A DNA stretch of 64,000 bases, from the NCBI RefSeq assembly GCF_005576615.1, contig NZ_CP040330.1, forward strand, positions 310,001 to 374,000, written 5' to 3'. The position numbers and the translations under genes were made by a program. Within the stretch, counting starts at the first letter, position 1, and every line of letters begins with the position of its first letter. Below are positions 26,363 to 34,546 of this stretch, piece by piece. This DNA comes from Natrinema versiforme. Its GTDB lineage: Archaea > Halobacteriota > Halobacteria > Halobacteriales > Natrialbaceae. The notes below the pieces were generated by a model. That model searched no databases. It worked only from the letters and a program-made list of their open reading frames with translations, and had not been told where the DNA came from.

Positions 26363-27187
26363 TCATCGATCGCTCGAGGCCCGCCCTAGTCCGGGGTAGT
26401 CGGCGACGATGCCGTCGACGCCGGCCGCTGCGAGCCGGTCGAACTGGACCCAGTTCGTCACCGTCCAGACGTTGACCGCTCGCCCCTCCCCGTGGGCGGC
26501 CTCGAGCACGTCGATTTCGGGGCCGGGGTCGGTCGCTCTCTCAGGGGCCGCGTCGGCGTCGCGAACCGCGCTCCGCGGCGGGTGGATCGCCTCGCACTCG
26601 TACCGGCGCGCGATCTCGAGGCCGGCCCCGAGGTCGTCCCGAATCAGGGGCGCAGCGGCGAACTCGCTGGTCACGTCGCGCAGCGCCGCGATGGCTCCCT
26701 CACAGAACGACGAGAAGAGGAGATCGCCGCCGAAGGCGTCGCAGTCGGCGACGACGCGTTCGACGAACGGCCGCCACGCCTCGCGGCGCTCGGCGCGTTC
26801 GCCCGATGGGAGCGACCCGTCGACGCGCAGGTCCGCCCGTCCCGCCCCTTTCAGTTCGACGTTGAGACCGACCGTTTCGGGGGTCGCCTCGAGTACGTCC
26901 GCGAGCGTCGACACCGTGGCATCGGTGCCGAGCACTCGCGTTTCCCGGAGCGTCTCGAGCGGCGTCTCCCGGACGAGGCCGGTCCCGTCGGTGAGCGGTC
27001 GCCCGTCGCGGGTCCCCTCGAGGCGCTCATCGTGGACGACCACCGGCGTCCCGCAGGCGGCCGGCCGCACGTCGATTTCGATCATCGCGGTCTCGTCGTG
27101 TTCGGTGGCGCGCTCGATCGCGGCGACGGTGTTCTCGGGGGCGATACCGGCGTAGCCGCGGTGGGCGATGACGGCGGGACGGGCCAT
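26363..27187 (-). CDS. Glycerophosphodiester phosphodiesterase, 274 aa
   Basis: GDPD-family TIM barrel: the catalytic start AHRGYAGIAPENTVAAIERA near residue 5 holds the HR..E..N set; IEIDVRPAACGTPVVVHDE near 40 adds the metal Glu/Asp and second His; VELKGAG near 110 and VWTVTN near 235 complete the barrel. Cleaves glycerophosphodiesters to glycerol phosphate and an alcohol; haloarchaeal lipids make the physiological substrate uncertain. No signal peptide, so probably cytosolic. Start MARPAVIAH. Confidence 0.92.
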   Translation of the reverse strand: MARPAVIAHRGYAGIAPENTVAAIERATEHDETAMIEIDVRPAACGTPVVVHDERLEGTRDGRPLTDGTGLVRETPLETLRETRVLGTDATVSTLADVLEATPETVGLNVELKGAGRADLRVDGSLPSGERAERREAWRPFVERVVADCDAFGGDLLFSSFCEGAIAALRDVTSEFAAAPLIRDDLGAGLEIARRYECEAIHPPRSAVRDADAAPERATDPGPEIDVLEAAHGEGRAVNVWTVTNWVQFDRLAAAGVDGIVADYPGLGRASSDR

Positions 27188-27294
27188 ATCGGAGCGACGG
27201 CCGGCCGGGTAATGGAAGTACGCCATCGCGTGCGAGGCGGCGACGTGGCGCTTCCCGGCCCGTCTTTCATCCGTGTGTCCAGCAAACGTTCGCT

Positions 27295-27552
27295 ATGACC
27301 GAGACCACGCTCGCCGACGTCGAACGCGCGCTCGACCGTGCGGACGACCTCGAGACCGAGGAGGCCGTTGCCGTCCTGCGGACGGCCGAGCAGGATCTCG
27401 ACGATCTGGGGTCGAACCCGAACGTCGACGAGGAACGGCGACGGGAACTCGAGACCCGACTCCAACAGCGCATCCGCGAGGTGACCGAGCGCGACGCCTA
27501 CGACAGCGGCTTGGGGGCGGCGATGAACCCGACCGAGGACGACGCGCCGTAG
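27295..27552 (+). CDS. Conserved small acidic helical protein, 85 aa
   Basis: Mostly helical with heptad-like spacing (VERALDRADDLETEEAVAVL ... RRRELETRLQQRIREV), likely a short coiled coil, and a Gly/Met-rich tail. No family is recognised. Haloarchaeal composition and a clean ATG support a real gene. It runs in the same direction as, and 125 bp before, the F420:NADP reductase gene. Confidence 0.68.
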   Translation: MTETTLADVERALDRADDLETEEAVAVLRTAEQDLDDLGSNPNVDEERRRELETRLQQRIREVTERDAYDSGLGAAMNPTEDDAP

Positions 27553-27677
27553 CGGTACGGTGGGGCTGCCGACTCGAGTGCTCGAACGGATCACTGAGCC
27601 GTCCGTTTCGTCCGAGAACCCGGCGAGATCGGCCGATCTCCGGCCCTTTTATTCGGGTGCCGTCCGGAGAGGTGGGT

Positions 27678-28346
27678 ATGCGAATTGCACTACTGGGCGG
27701 CACCGGCGATATCGGCGAAGGACTCGCACTGCGGCTCGCCCGCGATACGGGCCACGAGATCCTCATCGGCTCCCGGGACCCCGAGAAGGCCCGCGACGCG
27801 GTCGCGGAGTACGAGGACGAACTCGCGGACCGCACCGACGAGGTCGACATCAAGGGCTTCGGCAACGAGATGGCGGCCGACCGGGCCGACGTCGTCGTCC
27901 TCAGCGTCCCGCCGTACTACGTCGGCGACACCGTCGAAGCGGTCGCCGACAACCTCGACTCGGACACCGTGTTGGTGACGCCCGCCGTCGGCATGCAGGG
28001 CGACGAGGACGGACTCCACTATCACCCGCCCGAGGCCGGTAGCGTCACCGAACTCGTCGCCGGACGGGCTCCCGACGAGGTCCCGGTCGTCGGCGCGTTC
28101 CACAACCTCGCGGCCGACGCGCTGTCGAACCTCGATAACGACCTCGACCTCGACACGCTCGTCGTCGCCGACGACGATGCGGCCGGCGACACGGTCCTGA
28201 CGATCGCCAACGAGATCGAGGGCCTGCGCGCACTCGAGGCGGGGCCGCTGGCCAACGCAGCCGAAGTCGAGAGCGTCACGCCGCTGGTCATCAACATCGC
28301 GAAGTACAACGAGGACATGCACGATGTCGGCGTGAAGTGGACCTGA
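27678..28346 (+). CDS. npdG: F420H2:NADP+ oxidoreductase, 222 aa
   Basis: Transfers hydride between coenzyme F420 and NADP. The N-terminal NADP motif ALLGGTGDIGEGLALRLA and the following IGSRDPEKA (Ser/Arg for the 2'-phosphate) are diagnostic. VVVLSVPPYYV near 77, VTPAVGM near 98 and the C-terminal GPLANAAEVESVTPLVINI near 190 match the family. Length is as usual. MRIALLGG at 27678 begins at the first strand. Confidence 0.92.
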   Translation: MRIALLGGTGDIGEGLALRLARDTGHEILIGSRDPEKARDAVAEYEDELADRTDEVDIKGFGNEMAADRADVVVLSVPPYYVGDTVEAVADNLDSDTVLVTPAVGMQGDEDGLHYHPPEAGSVTELVAGRAPDEVPVVGAFHNLAADALSNLDNDLDLDTLVVADDDAAGDTVLTIANEIEGLRALEAGPLANAAEVESVTPLVINIAKYNEDMHDVGVKWT

Positions 28347-28565
28347 GCGCGTGCGGGCGCTCGCTCGGCGCGTTCGAGCACGACTCCTGAACTCGGCTCC
28401 GGCTTCTGCAACGATTTCAGTATCGAGTTCTCGAGCGGCGGGTTCGCGGTCGTTCGGCGACTCCGCTGGGGTTTCGTCCGTGGGCTCGAGCCCGGCTACG
28501 TCCCGGCCGATCCGCACGCCCGGCTCCGCGGGGTGTTGCTCACGAGGAGAAAAGCGACCGGTCGA

Positions 28566-28835
28566 TTACGCGCCGGCCGACTCGAGGGCGTCCTCGATGT
28601 CGTCGCGCTGGGTGACGCCGACGAAGCGTTCGACGATGCCGTCGTCGTTCTCGATGATGAGCGTCGGCAGCGATCGAACCTGGTACTCGTTTGCCACGTC
28701 CTGTTTCTCGTCGACGTTTACTTTCTCGACTTCGAATCGGCCCTCCCAGTCGTCCTCGAGCTCCTCGAGGATCGGGTCCTGGGTCTTGCAGGGGCCACAC
28801 CAGTCCGCGTAGAAGTCCTTAAGTGTGACAGTCAT
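28566..28835 (-). CDS. Thioredoxin-family protein, 89 aa
   Basis: Compact thioredoxin: active site FYADWCGPCKTQDP at residues 7-20, cis-proline segment VRSLPTLII near 56. It is shorter than E. coli Trx because the first strand is trimmed, common in archaea. Reduces cytosolic disulfides with a reductase partner. The start MTVTLKDF is preferred; the upstream in-frame ATG adds an Arg-rich leader. Divergent from the Sec61-beta gene by about 120 bp. Confidence 0.9.
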   Translation of the reverse strand: MTVTLKDFYADWCGPCKTQDPILEELEDDWEGRFEVEKVNVDEKQDVANEYQVRSLPTLIIENDDGIVERFVGVTQRDDIEDALESAGA

Positions 28836-28953
28836 GCGGTCAACGCTAGTTGCCACGCGCCGCGCATAAGGGTTTCCCACTGCCAATGCATTGCCGTGAT
28901 CGCCGACACGGGCCGGTCGAAAGGTTTAGTTTCAGGGGCCCATAGGAACGGGT

Positions 28954-29115
28954 ATGGATAAAGGACAGAACACCGGTGGCCTGATGTCCAGTGCCGGACT
29001 CGTTCGGTACTTCGACTCCGAGGACTCGAACGCCATCCGTATCGACCCCAAGACGGTCATCGCGTTCGGCGTGCTACTGGGCGTGCTGGTCCAGTTGCTG
29101 ACGATCGTCGCGTAA
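28954..29115 (+). CDS. secG: Sec61-beta (SecG-type) translocon subunit, 53 aa
   Basis: Tail-anchored beta subunit of the SecYEbeta channel. The sequence starts [20 protein letters not shown], continues with a short acidic stretch and [11 protein letters not shown], and ends in one C-terminal TM helix, all hallmarks of archaeal Sec61-beta. A small gene (53 codons plus stop) easily missed. The ATG at 28954 is the only reasonable start. Confidence 0.93.
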   Translation: MDKGQNTGGLMSSAGLVRYFDSEDSNAIRIDPKTVIAFGVLLGVLVQLLTIVA

Positions 29116-29219
29116 CGCGGACACCAGCCACCTTCTCTCACCACCGTCACAGATAGCGGCAGCGTTGGTCCGCACTCCACGGCCGGCGCGCGTGCCCTTC
29201 CTCGTCTCCCCGTGCTCGC

Positions 29220-29909
29220 TTAGTAGTCTGTTCGAAGTCGCTCGAGATCCAGTCGGAGGTAGTGCCACAGCGTGCCCGTCAACCCGTCTTCGGCGACCCG
29301 CCGGCCCGAACTCTCGACCAAGACGGCCGGACAGTAGGCCGTCGGAAACCGGCGGGCGAGCGCTCGGCTGAAGGCCGTGTCCTCGTTCGCCACGCGGGGA
29401 AAGCCGCCGATTTCATCGAACGCTCGCCGGTGGACGAGACAGTTGAACCCCGGCAGGATCGGGCGCTCGAGTCGCGAGAAGACGTGATTGATCGTCAGTT
29501 CCATCAGCTTCGCCCGTCGGGGACCGGTGATCCGACAGTACGAACTCGCGGCCGCGAGCCCGTTGGCCTCGACGAAGCCGAGCAGTTCGGTCAGATAGTT
29601 CGCCCGCACCCGGGTGTCGGCGTCGATGAAGGCTAGCCACTCGCCGGCCGCTCGCTCAGCCCCGAGGTTCCGGGCGGCGGCGATGCTCGAGCCGGCGTCG
29701 CGGACGACGGTCGCGCCGTACTCGCGGGCGATCGCCGGCGTCTCGTCGGTGGAACGGCCGTCGACAACGATCACCTCGTACTCGTAGCTCGTGTCCAGTG
29801 CGGTGAGACTCGCCAAGGCTCCGCGGAGGTAGTCGGCCTCGTTTCGCGCCGGCACGACGAAGCTCACGTCGCACTCGCCGGCATCGTCGTCTCGGTCGTC
29901 GCTCGCCAT
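29220..29909 (-). CDS. GT2-family glycosyltransferase, 229 aa
   Basis: GT-A fold: SFVVPARNEADYLRGALASL near residue 17, IVVDGRSTDETPAIAREYGA near 47, the metal-binding FIDADTRV near 92 (DxD), and an acceptor-side VANEDTAFSRALARRFP near 175 with the catalytic ED. No TM helix, so a soluble or peripheral enzyme acting on a lipid- or sugar-linked acceptor; donor unknown. The start MASDDRDD is chosen at 29909 because the upstream extension is Arg-rich noise. Confidence 0.87.
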   Translation of the reverse strand: MASDDRDDDAGECDVSFVVPARNEADYLRGALASLTALDTSYEYEVIVVDGRSTDETPAIAREYGATVVRDAGSSIAAARNLGAERAAGEWLAFIDADTRVRANYLTELLGFVEANGLAAASSYCRITGPRRAKLMELTINHVFSRLERPILPGFNCLVHRRAFDEIGGFPRVANEDTAFSRALARRFPTAYCPAVLVESSGRRVAEDGLTGTLWHYLRLDLERLRTDY

Positions 29910-30270
29910 CGTGTTAGGGACGAGAACTCGGCCGCGGGTTCTCAAGCTACCGGAGTCCCGACGAGTCCTGGCGGGGGCGGACCGGGCGATAGCTGTCTGC
30001 CAGTTGTGGGTGTGGTAGCGGACCGACCGAACGACGGCTCGAGTCGCCGATACTCGCCGAAAGAGCTGCTGTTCCTGCTGGCCGAGTCGTGCTAACACAA
30101 ATCGTGATGCTTGGTTTCAGACACCGCCCCACAGGACCACTATCTATCATGAACTTTTATAACGGTGGGGCGGATAGGATGGCGTAGAGATGTCGGTCGT
30201 ACACGTAGTAGCGTGAGCCCGTTGCTGACGACGAGTACCGCTTTTCGACGGAAATCCACACCCGACCGAC
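29910..30270. other. Intergenic with a small inverted repeat and a TATA-like box
   Basis: No gene is called. CCGCCCCAC (30124-30132) and GTGGGGCGG (30165-30173) are perfect inverted repeats flanking CTTTTATAA near 30154-30162, a TATA-like site. Downstream on the plus strand only an 8-codon frame opens near 30189. The site may drive a short RNA or be a regulator-controlled promoter. Confidence 0.45.
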
Positions 30271-30489
30271 ATGAGCACCCGAAATCCGCAGTTCACGTCC
30301 GACGCCGAACCGACTCCCAACCGACCCACGACCCGTCCGCAAGCACCTCACTCGAGCGCCCTCGAGGACCCGCGGACGCCCACCGATCGCGCCCAGCGGA
30401 TGTTCTCGCATCGGAACACGGGGCGACTCGAGAACCTCATCGACGAGTGGAACGCGGCCTTTGCGAACGAGAGCGCGGACGGCTCGTAA
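30271..30489 (+). CDS. Small hypothetical protein, 72 aa
   Basis: Polar, Pro/Thr/Arg-rich first half (probably disordered), then RAQRMFSHRNTGRLENLIDEW, a likely amphipathic helix, and an acidic end. No family is recognised. Codon use is GC-rich like the core genome. It is the last core-like gene before the AT-rich island. Confidence 0.48.
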   Translation: MSTRNPQFTSDAEPTPNRPTTRPQAPHSSALEDPRTPTDRAQRMFSHRNTGRLENLIDEWNAAFANESADGS

Positions 30490-30680
30490 CGGTCGTGCGA
30501 TTTTCGCCGGCGAACCCAAACCGTCTTTGGAGCGACGGCGGTAGTCTCGCGTGGCCGATGACGATGCACCCGCTCCGAGCCGGACTCGGCATCCGGTGGT
30601 GACGAGCCCTATGAGTGCCGAGGCCACCGATTTCCATGTACCACTAACACTATACAACCATCGAATATTTTCTACTTTAG

Positions 30681-31487
30681 CTACAAGTAGTAATTCAACA
30701 GAGTTGCTCGGATATACTCAACTGTCGCGTCATCAACATCAGTATGAGGAGAGCTAATAATCGCTTTGTCCCGATGGAACTCGACAGCACTTCGGCCGTC
30801 TTCGGATTCAAGTAACAAGCTCACATCGAACTGCTCTTTTTTGATCCACTCATCCAAAGTGAGATCATTTTCAATAGGTGAGACGATAAACCGACCATCT
30901 GTTACCGACCGAACCTCTAGTTTATCGGTAACAGAGTTCCGGAGGAATCTAGCGAACAGCATCAAGTCAATAATCGAGTTTCGAAGCTTTCCAAACTCAA
31001 ATCTAAACGTAATATTCACGCCGATACTTCCGATTGAAGAGTCATACTCTGTATCGAATGGACTTCCCTCAGATCCACCCGGAATGAAGTTCAAGGTCAG
31101 CTCGTAGGGATCTTTCTCGTCTTTGTATCTGACTTTGACATCCATTTCATTCCCGTCGTCACTCCATTTTTGTTCAACAATTTGGAAATCACCGTCACTG
31201 CGTTCATCAACCGAATTCAGGATTGTTGCTGCTGTTTCACGTGGTGCGTCGGCCGGCAGATCTGTGTCGAGATAGATGCTGAACTCGTAATCCGCAGTGA
31301 TTTTGTTACGCTTCGTTCTCCAAGACTTACACTTTCGTTTTACTCCAGACCATATCGGCTCAAACGCCTTCTTTTCGAAGAGTGATTGAAGAATATAGTC
31401 AACCGTAGTTGTGACCACTGGGATAATGAGAACAACAAGTGCGCCTTGAATATGGTCGGCGGATAGCAGTGATTCAAGGAGGGGCAT
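30681..31487 (-). CDS. Single-TM protein of the AT-rich two-gene operon, 268 aa
   Basis: Not recognised. One hydrophobic helix at residues ~13-33 (GALVVLIIPVVTTTVDYIL), then a basic patch (KRKCKSWRTKRNK) at ~50-63 that predicts a cytosolic remainder. Two alpha/beta segments follow (about 68-145 and 155-268) with alternating strands (YEFSIYLDT, VNITFRFEFG, SVTDGRFIVSP). Codon use is AT-rich, unlike neighbours. Its ATG overlaps the stop of the preceding gene (TGATG), so it is translationally coupled; an AGAGGA lies just upstream. Possible membrane effector; this is inference from layout only. Confidence 0.72.
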   Translation of the reverse strand: MPLLESLLSADHIQGALVVLIIPVVTTTVDYILQSLFEKKAFEPIWSGVKRKCKSWRTKRNKITADYEFSIYLDTDLPADAPRETAATILNSVDERSDGDFQIVEQKWSDDGNEMDVKVRYKDEKDPYELTLNFIPGGSEGSPFDTEYDSSIGSIGVNITFRFEFGKLRNSIIDLMLFARFLRNSVTDKLEVRSVTDGRFIVSPIENDLTLDEWIKKEQFDVSLLLESEDGRSAVEFHRDKAIISSPHTDVDDATVEYIRATLLNYYL

Positions 31488-32356
31488 CAGTCCTCTGTAT
31501 GGAGCCTAGGTGTTTCTGAGGTGTATGCTGACACCGATGTCTGGATCGTCAGTGAGAGACTTGGAACGATGTGCGATGCAATCATTGAGAGATACATTGA
31601 GAGGGTGATGTTATTGTAGCTTCGAATCAGGCAGTCGTCCGATATCTGGATTGTCTTGCTACTACCATCGAGTTGGGATGTTCCGAACCGTTGGCCATGT
31701 ACGGCTCCTTGGCGTTTCTCGCGTTTATACTCTTCAGATTCACCGAAACCATGACCCATAATATGCTTCTTTTCGATATTGCTGTCCTCGTAGTCTTCTA
31801 CAGCAGTCATAAGATGAGTATCAACGAGACTCTCTGCAATACCCTCAAACTCGGAGTGATTGAGCGTGATTTCATCAACGATAAAACCGAACTCCTCCAG
31901 TGTATTGGACAGGATATTGTATACTCTCCTCATGATTTCTCGACTTGCTAGCATTAGTAGAAATGCTTGGCCACTAACTTCGAAGACCAGGAATTTCGTA
32001 GATTGTTGGTCAAGAATCAATACTTCCTTGTTATCATATTTAACGGTATCTGACTCGTTGTGAACCAGATATCCCATTATTCCGTTTAGTCCTTCCTGAT
32101 GGAATTCGGATACATTTTTGATTGAAGCGATTTGCGCTTCGTTGTCAACCCCTGATCGGAAAACTTCTGGAATGTGAAGATCGTCGCGATCAGCTAGGTC
32201 GTCTTCGTCTAAGTCAACTGACGACCCCTCAAGTTCCTGTTTTAACCATCCGCAGTTGGGTTCCTTCGTTTCAGGTAGACTCAAGTGATACATCCTCCCG
32301 GTGTAGTCGTCTTCTTGGAGAAGCGGGTTTTCAAGCGGGGAGATGTTTTCTGACAC
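31487..32356 (-). CDS. Soluble protein of the AT-rich two-gene operon, 289 aa
   Basis: Not recognised. Acidic N-terminus (DLDEDDLADRDDLHIPEVF near 48-66), then a mixed domain with strands NKEVLILDQ and TKFLVFEVSGQAFLLMLAS near 110-137, a helix EIMRRVYNILSNTLEEFGF near 139-157, and a His/Lys-rich loop (KKHIMGHGFGE) near 200. The C-terminal third (SMYLSMIASHIVPSL) is moderately hydrophobic but not a clear TM. It is the first gene of the operon, with an AT-rich promoter region upstream, and is followed by the TM protein with a 1-nt overlap. Confidence 0.72.
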   Translation of the reverse strand: MSENISPLENPLLQEDDYTGRMYHLSLPETKEPNCGWLKQELEGSSVDLDEDDLADRDDLHIPEVFRSGVDNEAQIASIKNVSEFHQEGLNGIMGYLVHNESDTVKYDNKEVLILDQQSTKFLVFEVSGQAFLLMLASREIMRRVYNILSNTLEEFGFIVDEITLNHSEFEGIAESLVDTHLMTAVEDYEDSNIEKKHIMGHGFGESEEYKREKRQGAVHGQRFGTSQLDGSSKTIQISDDCLIRSYNNITLSMYLSMIASHIVPSLSLTIQTSVSAYTSETPRLHTED

Positions 32357-32674
32357 AGAGCAAGGTAAGAGTTGATTCCCTTTAAAGTTCTAGGTTCATA
32401 CCAGTGATGGTTGATAAGAGAGCTATACATAGCAAGTATTTATCTAATATGTCCAAGTCAATAATTATTCATATTGTTATTGTATGAGGAATGTTCCCAC
32501 ATATTATAAAATGCGGCACCACCACGTACCCGTGCTCCTGCAACCACCGTTCTATTCGGTCCACGTACCGCGAGGAGACAAGCTACTCGAGCGACTGTCC
32601 CGTCATCTCCCTACTCACGCTGCTACTGGCCGTAGTCAGTCGTTAATAAAAGGCGTACACAGTCCCCCTTCGGT
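32357..32674. other. AT-rich intergenic region
   Basis: Contains the presumed promoter of the two-gene operon (minus strand, AT-rich 32357-32510) and the TATA box of the second DUF389 gene (32643-32651). From about 32515 the composition is GC-rich again; the frames there are short and non-protein-like, and may be a remnant of interrupted sequence. Confidence 0.5.
32643..32651 (+). promoter_or_regulatory. TATA box of DUF389 copy 2
   Basis: TTAATAAAA lies 24-32 nt upstream of the ATG at 32675, as expected for a leaderless transcript. Confidence 0.6.
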
Positions 32675-34111
32675 ATGCGACTCATTCGGGTCTTCGTTCC
32701 CGACGAGGACCGCGAGGCGGTACGGACGGCCCTCTCGGAGATGGAGATCGAGTTCCTTTTCAGCGAGGCCGACGGCCGCCGGGACGGGAGCATAGCGGAA
32801 ATCCCGGTTCCGGCGGGTGCCGCAGACACGGTCCTCGAGCACCTGTACGACGCCGGACTCGACGAGGAGACGTACACCGTCGTGACGGATGTCGACCGGG
32901 CGAGCGTCCCGAACGCCGAGGAGATAACGGACCGCTACGTCGAGGGACCGAAGGGCGAGCGGGGCGCTTCGCACGCCGAGATCCGGGAGCGCGCGGCGGA
33001 CCTGACCCCGGACACGGCGACGTACCTCGCGTTTGCGGTCGCGAGCGCGGTCGTCGCGGTCGGTGGTCTCCTGCTCGATTCCGCCATCGTCATCGTCGGC
33101 GCGATGGTGATCGCGCCCTTTGCGGGATCGACGCTCTCCGCGAGCGCGGGCGCCGTCATCAGCGACCGCGAGATGGTCGTCGACAGCGCCACGTCGCAGG
33201 TGACGGGGCTCGTCGTCGCGTACGTCGGCGCGGTCGTGATGAGCGTGTTCTTACAACAGACGGGGTTCGTCCAGCCGACGCTGTCCGTCGGTCGCGTCGG
33301 GCAGGTGGGCGCGTTCGCCACGCCGAACCTCCTGACGCTCGTCATCGCCATCGCGGCCGGGTTCGCCGGCGCGCTCGCGCTCGCGACCGATCTCCCCGTC
33401 TCGCTGGCCGGCGTCGCCGTCGCGGCGGCCATCGTGCCCGCCGCCGCCGCGGCCGGCATCGGGACGGCGTGGGGCGAGCCGCTCATCGTCGCCGGCGGCG
33501 CCGTCTTGCTCCTGATGAACATCGTGTTCATCAACCTCACCGCGTATCTCACGCTCATCGCGCTCGGTTACCGCTCGTCGGTCATCCGCAATGTCCGCGA
33601 GAACGCGACCGTCTCGCTCCGTACGGGCGCGTACGCCGTCATCGTCCTCCTGTTCCTGATCGTCGTCGCGGTGACGGCCCTCGGAACGTACCAGCACCTC
33701 GTCTTCGAACAGCAGGTGAACGACGAAGTCCAGAACGTGCTCGACGACCCCGAGTACAATTCGCTGGAACTCGCCGGCGTCCAGACCGAGTACAACGACG
33801 CAAGCGTGTTCAGCGACGAGGTCTCGGTGACGGTGACCGTGGGGCGCTCGAGCGGGCTCGAACACGAGGGGCTGGCGGCGGACCTGCGGACCGAGATCGA
33901 CGCGCAGACGAGTCGGTCGGTCCACGTCGACGTGCGGTTCGTCGACTACCAGCGCGCGGTTGCGGCCGGCGACGCAGCCGACGGGCGGAGCGCGTGGTGG
34001 CACGTCGACGAGTGGCTGCCGCGCTTGCGGAGTCCCTTATCGGCGCAGCCGATGCCACAGGCTGTGACACTTCCGACGGACCTTGTTGAGGAACGAGCCG
34101 ACCCGGCGTGA
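32675..34111 (+). CDS. DUF389/TIGR00341 family membrane protein (copy 2), 478 aa
   Basis: Same architecture as the gene at 5329: N-terminal soluble domain (MRLIRVFVPDEDREAVRTAL), TM core with LLLDSAIVIVGAMVIAPFAG near residue 130 and PAAAAAGIGTAWGEPL near 255, then a C-terminal soluble domain (about 350-425) and an extra ~50-residue polar tail. The last 75 nt overlap the convergent voltage-sensor-like gene, so the tail may be a late extension. Function unknown. Confidence 0.86.
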   Translation: MRLIRVFVPDEDREAVRTALSEMEIEFLFSEADGRRDGSIAEIPVPAGAADTVLEHLYDAGLDEETYTVVTDVDRASVPNAEEITDRYVEGPKGERGASHAEIRERAADLTPDTATYLAFAVASAVVAVGGLLLDSAIVIVGAMVIAPFAGSTLSASAGAVISDREMVVDSATSQVTGLVVAYVGAVVMSVFLQQTGFVQPTLSVGRVGQVGAFATPNLLTLVIAIAAGFAGALALATDLPVSLAGVAVAAAIVPAAAAAGIGTAWGEPLIVAGGAVLLLMNIVFINLTAYLTLIALGYRSSVIRNVRENATVSLRTGAYAVIVLLFLIVVAVTALGTYQHLVFEQQVNDEVQNVLDDPEYNSLELAGVQTEYNDASVFSDEVSVTVTVGRSSGLEHEGLAADLRTEIDAQTSRSVHVDVRFVDYQRAVAAGDAADGRSAWWHVDEWLPRLRSPLSAQPMPQAVTLPTDLVEERADPA

Positions 34112-34432
34112 CCCGGAGAGGAGCCGGAGTGCGCGGATCGATCGGCCGATGCGGAGTAGTCGGAACGGTCGGAACCACGGGACCGCGGTGAGGATAAGAA
34201 ACCAGTTCGAGCGAACGAACCGCCTCGGACCCTGATCCGACCACCGGTAGAGGACCGCGATGTCGAGGAGGAAGACGATGAGGAGCCACTGGAGGACGCT
34301 GCGAACCGTCCCCGTGAGCGATTCGGAGACGGCGAGCAAGTCGACGCTGACCGCAACGTCGACGACGAACAGTACGATCCACACGAGCGCCATGACCTCG
34401 ACGAACGGTGGCCACCAGCGCTCGGCGTCCAT
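34037..34432 (-). CDS. Voltage-sensor-like small membrane protein, 131 aa
   Basis: Hydrophobic segments near residues 12-32 and 44-62 and a shorter one near 76-86, then RPFRLLRIGRSIRALRLL (about 88-105), where Arg recurs every three to four residues as in an S4 helix. This looks like an ion-channel voltage sensor without any pore domain or selectivity filter. A basic tail (KVRRKCHSLWHRLRR) ends the protein and overlaps the 3' end of DUF389 copy 2 on the opposite strand. It may be a sensor or proton channel, or a truncated channel. Confidence 0.68.
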   Translation of the reverse strand: MDAERWWPPFVEVMALVWIVLFVVDVAVSVDLLAVSESLTGTVRSVLQWLLIVFLLDIAVLYRWSDQGPRRFVRSNWFLILTAVPWFRPFRLLRIGRSIRALRLLSGSRRVGSFLNKVRRKCHSLWHRLRR

Positions 34433-34546
34433 CTGCTGTCTCGTGGGACGTGGCGATCAAAAACGTTGCGTCCGGTCGAGCATGATCGCCGGAGTTGGCT
34501 TCTTCGAAGACCGGTTCGCGAGACCGCGATCCGCGACGGCCCGCAG

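Larger units (their letters stand above)
30490..32660. other. AT-rich genomic island
   Basis: By eye the G+C falls to roughly 40-45 % from just after 30640 until about 32510, and returns sharply to the core level before the second DUF389 gene. It contains only the two-gene operon. I see no tRNA, direct repeat, integrase or transposase at the edges, so the mode of entry is not visible. Confidence 0.7.

Noticed and set aside
30681-32356. Direct assignment of the AT-rich pair to RexAB or Kiwa
   Set aside because: Layout is similar but no motif or TM number matches those families; kept only as a hypothesis.
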